From JBFWIW01 sp050253535 (lineage in GTDB: Bacteria; Bacillota; Clostridia; Oscillospirales; Oscillospiraceae): a DNA stretch of 29,613 nt. Positions 15,715 through 23,296 of the stretch are shown here, in pieces (within the stretch, counting starts at the first letter, position 1; each line of letters starts with the position of its first letter). The stretch covers positions 1 through 29,613 of the forward strand of contig JBFWIW010000037.1 of NCBI GenBank assembly GCA_050253535.1, given 5' to 3'. The notes beneath the pieces were generated by a model. The model worked only from the letters and a program-made list of their open reading frames with translations. It was not told where the DNA came from and searched no databases. Both the position numbers and the translations under genes were made by a program.

Positions 15715-15873
15715 GAAAATTGTGCAATTTTAAGGCTTCCGGTGACATGCGCGGCGGAAGTCTTACCTCGCAAGGCTCCGCAGAGCCGAAAACTATCTCC
15801 TGTTTTTGTCGAAAAACCAAGCTCTTCGACAAGCGAGCTAAGCCGCCGATATCAATCGGCGGCTTAGCTTTTT
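15715..15873 (+). ncRNA. Possible small structured RNA ending in a strong terminator
   Basis: In the 624-base gap 15511-16134 no gene is supported. This stretch instead folds into successive stem-loops: CTTCCGG...GGAAG, GGCTC-CGCA-GAGCC at 15773-15786, GTCGAA...TTCGAC at 15809-15830, and finally a perfect 15-bp stem at 15836-15869 followed by TTTTT. A terminator more than 300 bases from the last plus-strand gene suggests an independent short transcript, but I cannot identify a promoter or a known RNA family. It could equally be only a distant operon terminator. Confidence 0.3.
15836..15873 (+). terminator. Strong intrinsic terminator
   Basis: AGCTAAGCCGCCGAT pairs perfectly with ATCGGCGGCTTAGCT across a 4-nt loop and is followed by TTTT. 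It is the only clear terminator downstream of the CarD gene pair. Confidence 0.85.
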
Positions 15874-15926
15874 ATCCGGATACACAACCCGGTTTTTTGC
15901 GTGACCTTAAGTTCTCTGACTTTTAA

Positions 15927-15954
15927 CACTGCTATTTGATTGAGATAATGAAAA
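15927..15954 (+). repeat. Short dispersed repeat, copy 2
   Basis: ACTGCTATTTGATTGAG followed by ATAATGAAAA. Related to 13962-13986 and 28479-28507; same orientation. Confidence 0.35.
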
Positions 15955-15978
15955 CAAAAAGCGCGGATGTTATTTGTC

Positions 15979-16054
15979 AGGCAAGGCAGACGACGACGGG
16001 CTGTCGCCCGCCTGGGAGGATAGCGTTGCCGGGCGGAAAACAGGCCGCTTTTTA
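15979..16054. repeat. GC-rich segment related to the core of the MITE-like elements
   Basis: GCAAGGC, CGGGCTGTCGCCCGCC and CCGGGCGGAAAA occur in the same order as in the interior of copies A and B (minus-strand reading of B: GCAAGGC, CGGGCTGCCGCCCGCC, CAGGGCGGAAAA). The terminal repeats are not found here, so this is a decayed or different relative. It lies downstream of the small gene at 16135-16377. Confidence 0.4.
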
Positions 16055-16134
16055 TCATAAGGTTAATCAAACAGCATATGAATAATGACCTCCTGCTCCA
16101 AGGAAGTCCCTGCTTCAGCACAAACCGGGAGCTA

Positions 16135-16377
16135 TTACACCAGAAAAACTCCGCAATCATAGCTGTTATACTGCCTTTTAATTTTCAGAATGATTGATTC
16201 GTCGGCCTGGACGGTTTCCTCAATGACCTTGTATTTTGTGTGTTTGCGCTCAAGCTGTGCCTTGTACATAGCCAGCTCTTCTTTGACCGCTCTTGCAGCG
16301 GCCTCATGACCCGCCAAATCCTCCTTTAACTGGAAGTGAATTATCTGCTCCAAACAGGCTGCTTTAATACGTTTCAT
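16135..16377 (-). CDS. Small conserved clostridial protein of unknown function
   Basis: 80 aa from the ATG at 16377, preceded by AAGGGGG. The frame is open 13 codons further, but that extension covers the ribosome binding site. The sequence MKRIKAACLEQIIHFQLKED, then a charged helix (KEELAMYKAQLERKHTKYKVIEE) and IILKIKRQYNSYDCGVFLV, resembles small conserved proteins I recall from Clostridia with no known function. It has no signal or membrane segment. It is isolated, with no same-strand neighbour within 300 bases. Confidence 0.65.
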   Translation of the reverse strand: MKRIKAACLEQIIHFQLKEDLAGHEAAARAVKEELAMYKAQLERKHTKYKVIEETVQADESIILKIKRQYNSYDCGVFLV

Positions 16378-16593
16378 AGGTTGTTTACCCCCTTTTCTTG
16401 AAATATATTTTATCATTTTTCAAAAATCAGGCGCAAATGAAAAAAAACTGAGATTAGAAATTTTGTGAAGTTTGCGCATGTGAGTCATTATTTTTTGTAC
16501 AATATTCTATTAATGAGTACTAAACTTCAGGCGAGTTTCTGTCAGACAGACGACTGTATTTTCCGAAAACCTGTAATAATAGAAAAATACCTC

Positions 16594-16649
16594 TTGACAA
16601 ACTTGAATTTTGTGTTATTGTACTAATTGCTTAATACAATAACACAAAA
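16594..16649 (+). promoter_or_regulatory. Promoter and perfect palindromic operator of the GntR-ABC operon
   Basis: TTGACA at 16594-16599 is followed after 16 bases by TATTGT. Overlapping the -10 is a perfect inverted repeat: TTTTGTGTTATTGTA (16608-16622) and its exact complement at 16635-16649, with a 12-base centre. This matches the position and form of operators bound by YtrA-subfamily GntR repressors, so the operon is very probably autoregulated. Confidence 0.8.
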
Positions 16650-16666
16650 ACACGGGAGGTGTTTTA

Positions 16667-17050
16667 ATGAACTGGCAATTCAGCAGCGATGCTCCGATAT
16701 ACGCACAGCTGGTCGTACAGATTAAGCAGGGCATTGTATCAGGCGCATTTCCGTCCGGGCAGCGGCTTCCGTCCGTTCGGGATCTGGCCACAGAAGCCGG
16801 TGTCAACCCAAATACCATGCAGAGAGCGCTCACAGGATTGGAGCGGGACGGACTGGTTTACAGCCAGCGGACCGCGGGGAGATTTGTAACGGAGGATCTG
16901 AATATGATTGAAGAAGCGAAACACGGGCTTGCGGAAACGCATATCAGGCGTTTTCTGGCGGCCATGATACAGCTGGGTTACGGAAAGGACGAAATTATGG
17001 CTATGTTGAGCCGGGAAACAGCGGGGGAGGAAACGAAATGTCAGTATTAG
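16667..17050 (+). CDS. GntR-family regulator, YtrA subfamily
   Basis: 127 aa; ATG preceded by GGGAGGTG. Residues 1-75 are the GntR winged helix: DAPIYAQLVVQIKQGIVSGAF, GQRLPSVRDLATEAGVNPNTMQRAL, GLVYSQRTAGRFV. The short C-terminal tail of about 50 residues is typical of YtrA-type members, which usually sit upstream of an ABC transporter and repress it. The stop overlaps the ATPase start by 13 bases. Effector unknown; related systems respond to cell-wall-active antibiotics. Confidence 0.93.
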   Translation: MNWQFSSDAPIYAQLVVQIKQGIVSGAFPSGQRLPSVRDLATEAGVNPNTMQRALTGLERDGLVYSQRTAGRFVTEDLNMIEEAKHGLAETHIRRFLAAMIQLGYGKDEIMAMLSRETAGEETKCQY

Positions 17051-17733
17051 AATGCAGAGATCTGAGCAAAAGTTACGGTTCGGTGCAGGCTTTAAGCCAT
17101 ATCAGTTTTGAAATTGAACCGGGCTGCATCGTGGGACTTCTTGGCCCAAACGGCAGCGGTAAAACCACTTTGATCAAGCTGGCAAACGGCCTGCTCACGC
17201 CCAGCAGCGGCGAAATACTGGTAAACGGCATGGCACCCTGCAAAGAGACTCGCAGGCTGGTCTCCTATCTGCCGGAGCAAACCTGCATTTCCACCTGGAT
17301 GACTGTGAACCAGCTTCTGGATTTTTACAGTGATTTTTTTGCGGATTTCCGGCGCGACGCGGCTTTATCCATGCTTCAGCATCTCAACATCAATCAGAAC
17401 CAGCGGATCAGGCAGATGTCCAAGGGCACCCGTGAAAAGGTGCAGCTCATCATGGTGATGAGCCGGGCGGCAGATCTATATTTGCTGGATGAGCCGATAG
17501 GCGGCGTGGATCCCGCCACAAGAGACTACATTTTGAACACAATCATCAGTAATTATAATCCGGAGGCGGCCGTCATTATCTCCACCCACCTGATTGCAGA
17601 CGTGGAGAAGGTGCTGGACAAAGTAATTTTCATAAATCGGGGCGAGATTGCGCTGCAGTCCTCCGTGGATGCCATACGGGAGGAAAAAGGCATGAGTGTG
17701 GACGCTTTGTTCCGGGAGGTATTCAAATGTTAG
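17038..17733 (+). CDS. ABC transporter ATP-binding protein
   Basis: 231 aa. Walker A GPNGSGKT (36-43), Q-loop near YLPEQ, a signature MSKGTREK (126-133) in place of LSGGQ, Walker B YLLDE (147-151), and the switch-region His in STHL. The degenerate KGTREK signature is common in ABC-2 type exporters of the YtrB/EcsA kind. Start and stop both overlap the neighbouring genes, giving a tightly coupled gntR-ATPase-permease unit. Confidence 0.93.
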   Translation: MSVLECRDLSKSYGSVQALSHISFEIEPGCIVGLLGPNGSGKTTLIKLANGLLTPSSGEILVNGMAPCKETRRLVSYLPEQTCISTWMTVNQLLDFYSDFFADFRRDAALSMLQHLNINQNQRIRQMSKGTREKVQLIMVMSRAADLYLLDEPIGGVDPATRDYILNTIISNYNPEAAVIISTHLIADVEKVLDKVIFINRGEIALQSSVDAIREEKGMSVDALFREVFKC

Positions 17734-18518
17734 GAAAACTTTTAAAACATGAATTTCGCGCCACCGGCCGTATTATGTGGCCGCTGTATTTAGTGCTGCT
17801 CTTCCTGTCTTTTTGCGCCAATCTGTCCATCCGTCAGTTTGACTCGGCCGACAGCATAATACTGAACATTCTGGGCGGACTCATCATGACGGTTTATGTA
17901 ATTGCCATTATCGGCGTATGCGTCATGTCCGTCGTTCTGATGATAAACCGGTTTCGGACCAACCTGATGTCAAACGAGGGGTATGTGATGTTTACGCTGC
18001 CTGTCTCAGTTCATCAGCTTGTGTGGTCCAAGATCATCGTGTCCACCGTATGGTTTGTGGCTACCTTTTTGGCAGTCGCCCTGTCGGGCTTGATTGTCTC
18101 CTTCCGGGTAGAGTATGTAACCGATTTTATCGCCAGTCTGCAGGAACTGTTCCGGCAGTTTACGGCCTATTTCGCCTTAAACGGCGCGGCTTTTCTGCTG
18201 GAGACCCTGGTACTGGTGTTTCTCAGCTCCGCTGCAGTCTGCCTCCTGTTTTATGCCGCAATGGCGGTGGGACACAGCTTTGCCAACCATAAAATATTGC
18301 TGTCCGTCGCATTTTTCTTCGTGTTCCAGCTTGCCGCACAGCTTGTGGTATCTATTTCCGCGCTCGGTCTTAACGGTCTCGACATGAACTGGAACCTTGA
18401 ACCGGTAGGCGCCGTCCACGCCGCCATGGGAGTCGGTATTGCCTGCACCCTGATCTATGGCGCTGTTTTCTACGTCATCACCACAGTCATGCTGAAAAAG
18501 CACCTCAATCTGGAATAG
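17727..18518 (+). CDS. ABC-2 type transporter permease
   Basis: 263 aa, beginning MLGKLLKHEFRATGRIMWPLY, with about six hydrophobic membrane segments. Its start overlaps the ATPase gene by 7 bases. It probably forms the membrane part of an efflux or stress-response transporter controlled by the GntR protein; the substrate is not predictable. The hairpin repeat at 18542-18587 lies 23 bases after the stop and probably ends transcription. Confidence 0.85.
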   Translation: MLGKLLKHEFRATGRIMWPLYLVLLFLSFCANLSIRQFDSADSIILNILGGLIMTVYVIAIIGVCVMSVVLMINRFRTNLMSNEGYVMFTLPVSVHQLVWSKIIVSTVWFVATFLAVALSGLIVSFRVEYVTDFIASLQELFRQFTAYFALNGAAFLLETLVLVFLSSAAVCLLFYAAMAVGHSFANHKILLSVAFFFVFQLAAQLVVSISALGLNGLDMNWNLEPVGAVHAAMGVGIACTLIYGAVFYVITTVMLKKHLNLE

Positions 18519-18541
18519 AGTATTACGGCTTCACCAAAATC

Positions 18542-18587
18542 AAAAGGGCGCGGAGATGGAAATATCGCTCCATCTCCGCGCCCTTTT
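18542..18587. repeat. Repeated hairpin, copy 1 (also likely terminator of the ABC operon)
   Basis: A perfect 19-bp stem AAAAGGGCGCGGAGATGGA (18542-18560) pairs with 18569-18587 across an 8-nt loop, ending TTTT. The same hairpin with a shared 2-nt mismatch occurs at 24117-24160 and 28383-28429. On the minus strand its frame reads RKRARRWSDISISAPF then TGA, resembling the peptide encoded across copy 2. Confidence 0.75.
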
Positions 18588-18642
18588 CCGCCCCGCCGAA
18601 GAACTGCAAGGAATGCGGCATTATATCTTCAAAGGATTTAAT

Positions 18643-18672
18643 AAGAGCAGGGAGTGTTTTCTCCCTGCTCTT
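18643..18672. terminator. Stem-loop between the ABC operon and the NifU-like gene
   Basis: A perfect 12-bp stem AAGAGCAGGGAG/CTCCCTGCTCTT with a 6-nt loop, 64 bases beyond the NifU-like stop. There is no good T run on the minus strand, so it may be a 3'-end stabiliser or a weak terminator of the minus-strand cluster. Confidence 0.5.
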
Positions 18673-18736
18673 AAAAAATTAAACCAAATACTGAAACAGC
18701 AATACTATAAAGCGCTGTTGCCATATACTCCAGGCC

Positions 18737-19120
18737 CTATACTTCGCTGTTTTTTCTATAATCCGCAACTGCTTTTTGAATCGCTTCTTCTCCAAGCACA
18801 GAACAGTGAATTTTCTGCTCAGGCAGTCCGCCTAAAGCGTGGGATATGTCTTTATTTGTGATCTTAAGCGCTTCTTCAACTGTCTTTCCTTTTACCAGAA
18901 CAGTTGTCACGCTGGCCGAGGCCAGTGCCGCAACACAACCGCAAATTTTGAAGCGGACGTCAGCAATAACATTTTCCTCGACTTTAATATAGAGTTTCAT
19001 GGTATCGCCGCAGCCAGGATCTCCCGCAGTACCGATCCCGTTTGCATCCTCCATCCCGCCGACATTGCGCGGATTGGAAAAGTGATCTATAACTTCATCG
19101 GTGAATAGCCCAATAGACAT
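18737..19120 (-). CDS. NifU/IscU-like Fe-S cluster scaffold protein
   Basis: 127 aa, the length of a stand-alone IscU-type scaffold. Cluster ligands are in the standard places: Cys37 in DPGCGD, Cys62 in FKICGCVAALASAS (an extra Cys60 is present) and Cys105 in KIHCSVLGEEAI. The start MSIGLFTDEVIDHFSNPRNVG is typical of clostridial NifU-like proteins. It lies 9 bases after the Mrp-NifX gene, so it probably supplies or holds Fe-S clusters for the ATPase proteins of this cluster. Confidence 0.92.
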   Translation of the reverse strand: MSIGLFTDEVIDHFSNPRNVGGMEDANGIGTAGDPGCGDTMKLYIKVEENVIADVRFKICGCVAALASASVTTVLVKGKTVEEALKITNKDISHALGGLPEQKIHCSVLGEEAIQKAVADYRKNSEV

Positions 19121-19129
19121 TGCCGCGCC

Positions 19130-20329
19130 TTATTCGCCGCACTCGCCATGATGCTGATGCTCGTGGCAGACCGAACCGGTCGTCTTCAGATCGCCTTTCA
19201 GGTAGTTTTCAACAGCCGTTCGCGCATCCCCGGAAGCGCCCACTACAACCTCGACATTTCTTTCATTGAAGATATCAACCGCGCCGCCGCCCATGCCGCC
19301 GCTTATAATGACATTAACGCCATGGTCGGCTAAGAAATTAGGCAGGAAACCGGGTTTATGACCGGGATTCTGTATAGATTCTTCATTAACAATTTTACCG
19401 TTTTCAATGTCATACAAATTAAAGTTAACACAATGTCCGAAATGCTCCGTCACATTTTTACCTTCGCTGGCTACCGCTATTTTCATCATTTCTTTTTCCT
19501 CCGAACCTTCAATTATTTTTAATATATTGTCAAACCAGTTCCCGTCAAAAAGCTCTATCATGCCACTGTCACAGGCGGCAGAAATTCTTGGATCGACAGG
19601 CAGTTTGGCGAGAACTTTCAGATTATGTTTTTCTGCAATTTCATCAATATGGCTTTCGCCGAATATTTTATACGCCTTACCATTGTCGGGGCATTCGAAA
19701 TACGACATATTTTCTACCAGACCCAAAACCGGGATATTCATCATCTCCGCCATCTTAACCGCTTTTGACACGATCATAGAAACAAGCTCCTGCGGAGAAG
19801 TGACGATTACAATCCCATCAATGGCTAAAGACTGAAAAACGGTCAGTGGTACATCACCGGTTCCCGGCGGCATGTCGATAAACATATAATCCACATCACC
19901 CCAAATAACATCTGTCCAGAACTGCTTGACTGTGTTGCCCAGGATCGGGCCTCTCCAGATTACCGGATCGGTGTCGTTTTCCAAAAGGAGGTTGATAGAC
20001 ATAATGTCAATCCCGGTCTTACTCTTCAATGGATATATGCCGAATTCACTGCCTGCAGCTTTTTCTTTTATACCGAACGCCTTCGGAATAGATGGGCCTG
20101 TAATGTCTGCGTCAAGGATCGCAACGTTATACCCCATCCTTTTAAATGTAACCGCCAGCATGGAAGTTACCGAGGATTTGCCGACGCCACCCTTACCGCT
20201 GAGAACACCAATGACCTTTTTAATGTTACTCAGTTCATGCGGCTTTTCTTTGAAGTCGGTTTTTGGTCCTTTTCTTTCCGCGCAGTCCTCTCCGCAGCTG
20301 CCGCAGTTCTGGTTACAGTTTTCGCTCAT
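19130..20329 (-). CDS. Mrp/NBP35-type ATPase fused to a C-terminal NifX-like domain
   Basis: 399 aa. An N-terminal Cys group (Cys5, 9, 12, 16) precedes an Mrp ATPase with the deviant Walker A GKGGVGKS (45-52), then PPGTGD (154-159). The usual CPxC cluster-bridging motif reads CPDN (Cys213, Asn216), so its second Cys is missing. Residues 281-385 form a NifX/dinitrogenase FeMo-cofactor-type domain (KIAVASEGKNVTEHFGHC, IISGGMGGGAVDIF). The tail HEHQHHGECGE looks metal-binding. Such fusions occur in the ORP complex genes of Desulfovibrio and relatives. Likely role: ATP-dependent assembly or carriage of an Fe-S or Mo/Cu-S cluster. AAGGAG precedes the ATG. Confidence 0.92.
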   Translation of the reverse strand: MSENCNQNCGSCGEDCAERKGPKTDFKEKPHELSNIKKVIGVLSGKGGVGKSSVTSMLAVTFKRMGYNVAILDADITGPSIPKAFGIKEKAAGSEFGIYPLKSKTGIDIMSINLLLENDTDPVIWRGPILGNTVKQFWTDVIWGDVDYMFIDMPPGTGDVPLTVFQSLAIDGIVIVTSPQELVSMIVSKAVKMAEMMNIPVLGLVENMSYFECPDNGKAYKIFGESHIDEIAEKHNLKVLAKLPVDPRISAACDSGMIELFDGNWFDNILKIIEGSEEKEMMKIAVASEGKNVTEHFGHCVNFNLYDIENGKIVNEESIQNPGHKPGFLPNFLADHGVNVIISGGMGGGAVDIFNERNVEVVVGASGDARTAVENYLKGDLKTTGSVCHEHQHHGECGE

Positions 20330-20342
20330 TGCTTTAGTCTCC

Positions 20343-21173
20343 TTACATGTTAATTGTTAATTGATCGCCTGTAGATAAATAAGCTATGTTTTTATTCATA
20401 ACCGATTTTAATCGTCTGTAAGATTCAATGCCTGTGCAGTGGCAAGTATAATATTGTGCCCGTGTATCCAACAGAATTTTCCCGATTTTATCCACAGTTT
20501 CCGGCTTTTCGTTATCTTTTGTGCCGTTGTTGTATAGGTGAAAACCCCCGATAACGTAATCCGGCAGGCGACCTTTTATATCTTTGAAATAATCGACGAT
20601 ATTCGTTATTCCGTTGTGCGCGCATCCTGCTATCAGCAGTATTTTCTCGCCCCTACGGATAATCAGGTTCTGTTCATGCAAAAAATCATCCTGAACGAAG
20701 GTGTCGCCTATTTTCATAAATAAGTCCTTGTTTCCCGACGGGACAAGCTTTTCGGCTTTTACCCCGGAAAACAATTCGAGTTCCTCGTCAATAGAAAAGC
20801 TATCTCCGCAGAAAACGAACCGCTCATTCGGCAGCAATGCTTCATCCAGACCGATATCCGCTTTGATATTGCCCGGCCTGTTTGCATAATGCTTTTCAAA
20901 CGCCTTCCGATGCAGGTAGATTTTTGCCTTGCTGTTTTTATTCAGGAATGTTTTTAATCCACCGCCGTGATCATAATGGCCATGAGATATTACAACCGAA
21001 TCAACCTTGGTTAAATCAACGTCCAGCTTCTCCGCATTTTCAGCAAAGAGTCCGCTTGCGCCCGTATCAAACAGAAGTCTGCGATTTTCAGTCTCAATAT
21101 ACAGACTAAGACCGTGTTCGCTGCCCAGCTTCTCCGACGCCGATGTGTTTTCTGCCAATACCTTAATAATCAT
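20343..21173 (-). CDS. Metallo-beta-lactamase-fold protein
   Basis: 276 aa. The Zn/Fe-binding motif HGHYDHGGG carries His64, His66, Asp68 and His69, preceded by LLFDTG. Later ligand regions are IAGCAHNG, GGFHLYN and YTCHCTG. The subfamily resembles proteins annotated as 7,8-dihydropterin-6-yl-methyl-4-(beta-D-ribofuranosyl)aminobenzene 5'-phosphate synthase, often found beside MinD-type ATPases in anaerobes. The actual substrate here is unknown. The ATG overlaps the stop of the upstream ATPase gene (ATGA), indicating coupled translation. Confidence 0.88.
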   Translation of the reverse strand: MIIKVLAENTSASEKLGSEHGLSLYIETENRRLLFDTGASGLFAENAEKLDVDLTKVDSVVISHGHYDHGGGLKTFLNKNSKAKIYLHRKAFEKHYANRPGNIKADIGLDEALLPNERFVFCGDSFSIDEELELFSGVKAEKLVPSGNKDLFMKIGDTFVQDDFLHEQNLIIRRGEKILLIAGCAHNGITNIVDYFKDIKGRLPDYVIGGFHLYNNGTKDNEKPETVDKIGKILLDTRAQYYTCHCTGIESYRRLKSVMNKNIAYLSTGDQLTINM

Positions 21174-22057
21174 GAGCTTTGCCCGTCACTTTCATTAAAG
21201 AGCAGTTTCATAGTGCTGCTGTAGACCTCTGCCGCGGCGGATCCAGACGGGCAATCAATATCCACGATAGTCAACCCGTTATTGATTGCCCTTACCGCTT
21301 CCGGGTCGAACGGTATCCTGCCGGCAAACGGCAGTCCTTTCGCTTTGCAGAACGCCTCGATTTTTTTGGCAATCACAGAGTTGGTGTCATACTTATTGAT
21401 GCAGACCGCTGTCTTTGTGTGAAATATCTCCGCGGTTTTAACGATACGCGCCATGTCGCTCATCCCGGAAATTGAAGGTTCTGTAACGACCAGGACCATA
21501 TCCACACCGCTTATGGAGGCAATAACCGGACAGCCTATACCCGGCGAACCGTCTATGACAGCCAATTCAGTATCCGGTATCACCGCGGCTCTCAATTGCT
21601 TTTTTACTTCGGTAACAAGCTTTCCCGAAGTCCCGCTTCCCATTTTCAGCTGCGCTGTTGAAAACGCTGTGTCATTATGGGCAAACAGCATCAGTTCACC
21701 CGCTATGGCAGGCTTCATGATAATCGCCCCGGCAGGGCAGATCGCTTCGCACATACCGCATCCTTCGCAGGCGAAAGAATTGACTTTATAGCCTCCATCA
21801 GCGGAAATCGCCGCAAATCTGCAGTTTGGCATGCATTGTCCGCATTCAACACATTTGTCCGGTTCGATTTCAGCTTTGGGCATACCGTAATAGTCCCGGC
21901 GCCCGGGTTTTGCTGTCTGTCCCATAATCAAATGAAGATTGGGCGCGTCCACATCACAGTCAGCATATGCCTTAGCACCCGCCAGCCTGATGAAAGCGCT
22001 GGCTATCGTGGTTTTGCCTGTACCGCCCTTGCCGCTAAGGATTAACAGCTGTTTCAT
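21170..22057 (-). CDS. MinD-superfamily ATPase with inserted ferredoxin domain (first of pair)
   Basis: 295 aa. SGKGGTGKTT (8-17) is the deviant Walker A motif. Two 4Fe-4S ligand sets of CxxCxxCxxxC type follow (CVECGQCMPNC and CEGCGMCEAIC), inserted between the P-loop and the IDGSPGIGCPV switch region. Such ATPases come in tandem pairs in anaerobe ORP/Mrp clusters and are thought to act in metal-cluster assembly or an associated complex. AAGGAGGTG precedes the ATG, which overlaps the end of the second ATPase gene by 23 bases. Confidence 0.92.
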   Translation of the reverse strand: MKQLLILSGKGGTGKTTIASAFIRLAGAKAYADCDVDAPNLHLIMGQTAKPGRRDYYGMPKAEIEPDKCVECGQCMPNCRFAAISADGGYKVNSFACEGCGMCEAICPAGAIIMKPAIAGELMLFAHNDTAFSTAQLKMGSGTSGKLVTEVKKQLRAAVIPDTELAVIDGSPGIGCPVIASISGVDMVLVVTEPSISGMSDMARIVKTAEIFHTKTAVCINKYDTNSVIAKKIEAFCKAKGLPFAGRIPFDPEAVRAINNGLTIVDIDCPSGSAAAEVYSSTMKLLFNESDGQSS

Positions 22058-22937
22058 GGCGCACCTCCTTCATCACGGTTTCAAGCAGTGAGGAAAACAG
22101 CGCCCTGAACCTTTTACTTTCCCGGACAGCTATTTTTGCTTCAGAATTCAGAGACCCAAGCGCATTGTCGAACGCGATCCGGCCGATAACAGGAATGTTT
22201 TTCTCTTTGCAGAATTCTTCTGCAGGGTTTATCCCGTCAAGGCATTTATTCAGCACAACGCCATATGGCTTGTCGAACAGTCTGACCAGTTCATAAACCA
22301 TATTAAGGTTATGAACGCCGAAAACAGTGGGCTCAGCAACCAGAATGCAGTAATCCGCATCCTTAATGCTTTCCATGACGATACATGCGCTCCCGGGCGG
22401 ACAGTCAATAAAAACGGGACGCCTTTCTTCCGAGAGGCTTTCATTAAGAAGTTTTTTTATAATCGGAATGCCGGAAACTTCACCGGTATTCAGAACCCCT
22501 GTTTTCACCGTTACGTTACGGGAAACGCCTTCCTGCGTTTTTCCGATAATTTTCTCTTTTTCACCCATCGCCTTTTCGGGGCAAAGAAATACGCAGCCGC
22601 CGCAGGAATGGCATACCTCTTCAAAGACAAACGGTCTGTTTTTTATAAAAGCCAGCGCATTGAATTTACAGAAATCAACGCACCTGCGGCATCCGACGCA
22701 TAGGTTTTCGTTTACGAACGGTATTTTGACTGCAATATCCTCCTCGTGGACAACCTCAGGTTTAAAAAAGAGATACCCGTTAGGCTCTTCAACATCACAG
22801 TCAATATAGATCGATTCCCCGGCAGCCGAAGCCAAATTAACCGATACCAGAGTTTTACCTGTACCACCCTTACCACTGAGCACGGCAATTTTTGTGCCGT
22901 TATTTTGCATGGCCGTGAAATCCCGGGTGAAATTCAT
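22035..22937 (-). CDS. MinD-superfamily ATPase with inserted ferredoxin domain (second of pair)
   Basis: Up to 300 aa; paralogous in layout to the preceding protein. LSGKGGTGKTL is the Walker A motif, CVGCRRCVDFC and CHSCGGCVFLC bind two 4Fe-4S clusters, and FIDCPPGSACIV is the switch region. The start is uncertain: ATG codons at 22937 and 22910 both lack a good ribosome binding site, and both overlap the NifX-like gene. The one at 22910 places the P-loop at the usual distance from the N-terminus. Translation is probably coupled to the upstream gene. The two ATPases may form a heterodimer. Confidence 0.9.
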   Translation of the reverse strand: MNFTRDFTAMQNNGTKIAVLSGKGGTGKTLVSVNLASAAGESIYIDCDVEEPNGYLFFKPEVVHEEDIAVKIPFVNENLCVGCRRCVDFCKFNALAFIKNRPFVFEEVCHSCGGCVFLCPEKAMGEKEKIIGKTQEGVSRNVTVKTGVLNTGEVSGIPIIKKLLNESLSEERRPVFIDCPPGSACIVMESIKDADYCILVAEPTVFGVHNLNMVYELVRLFDKPYGVVLNKCLDGINPAEEFCKEKNIPVIGRIAFDNALGSLNSEAKIAVRESKRFRALFSSLLETVMKEVRHETAVNP

Positions 22938-23265
22938 TCAGCAGGACGAGCCGACCCGCCTCGAACTCGTCAATGTTTTGCTGTGCCGTACCCGTCATCG
23001 TTTTATAAATCAGCACCTCTGCTTTGCTTAAGACTTCCTCCGCGTTTTCTCCGCACCGGGGCGTAAGAAGTGCCGCGGCACCGTGATCGGCTATAACCTG
23101 AGCAGCTTTGATTCCCGCTCCGCCCTGACTCGCAGCGGCGCTGTTATCAAGGAAATAATTCTCCTTTTTATCCGTATTATAGAAAAGAAAATAGGGCGCG
23201 CGTCCAAACGACGGGCAGACGCCCGATTCCAAACTTTTGAAATCCACCGGTATTGCTATTTTCAT
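22900..23265 (-). CDS. NifX/NifB-type FeMo-cofactor-binding family protein (ORP-like)
   Basis: 121 aa, a single ribonuclease-H-like NifX domain: MKIAIPVDFKSLESGVCPSFGRAPYFLFYN, then GAGIKAAQVIADHGAAALLTPRCGENA. Cys17 and Cys71 are possible metal ligands. In Desulfovibrio the orange protein, which carries a mixed Mo-Cu sulfide cluster, belongs to this family and is encoded beside MinD/Mrp ATPases, as here. Equivalence is inference. GGAGGG precedes the ATG. Confidence 0.88.
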   Translation of the reverse strand: MKIAIPVDFKSLESGVCPSFGRAPYFLFYNTDKKENYFLDNSAAASQGGAGIKAAQVIADHGAAALLTPRCGENAEEVLSKAEVLIYKTMTGTAQQNIDEFEAGRLVLLNEFHPGFHGHAK

Positions 23266-23296
23266 ATAGACCCTCCGTTATTTTTTGTCAATTATT

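Noticed and set aside
15720..15926. Plus-strand 68-codon frame in the gap after the coiled-coil gene
   Set aside because: It contains the whole terminator stem-loop and lacks a ribosome binding site; the region is better read as non-coding.
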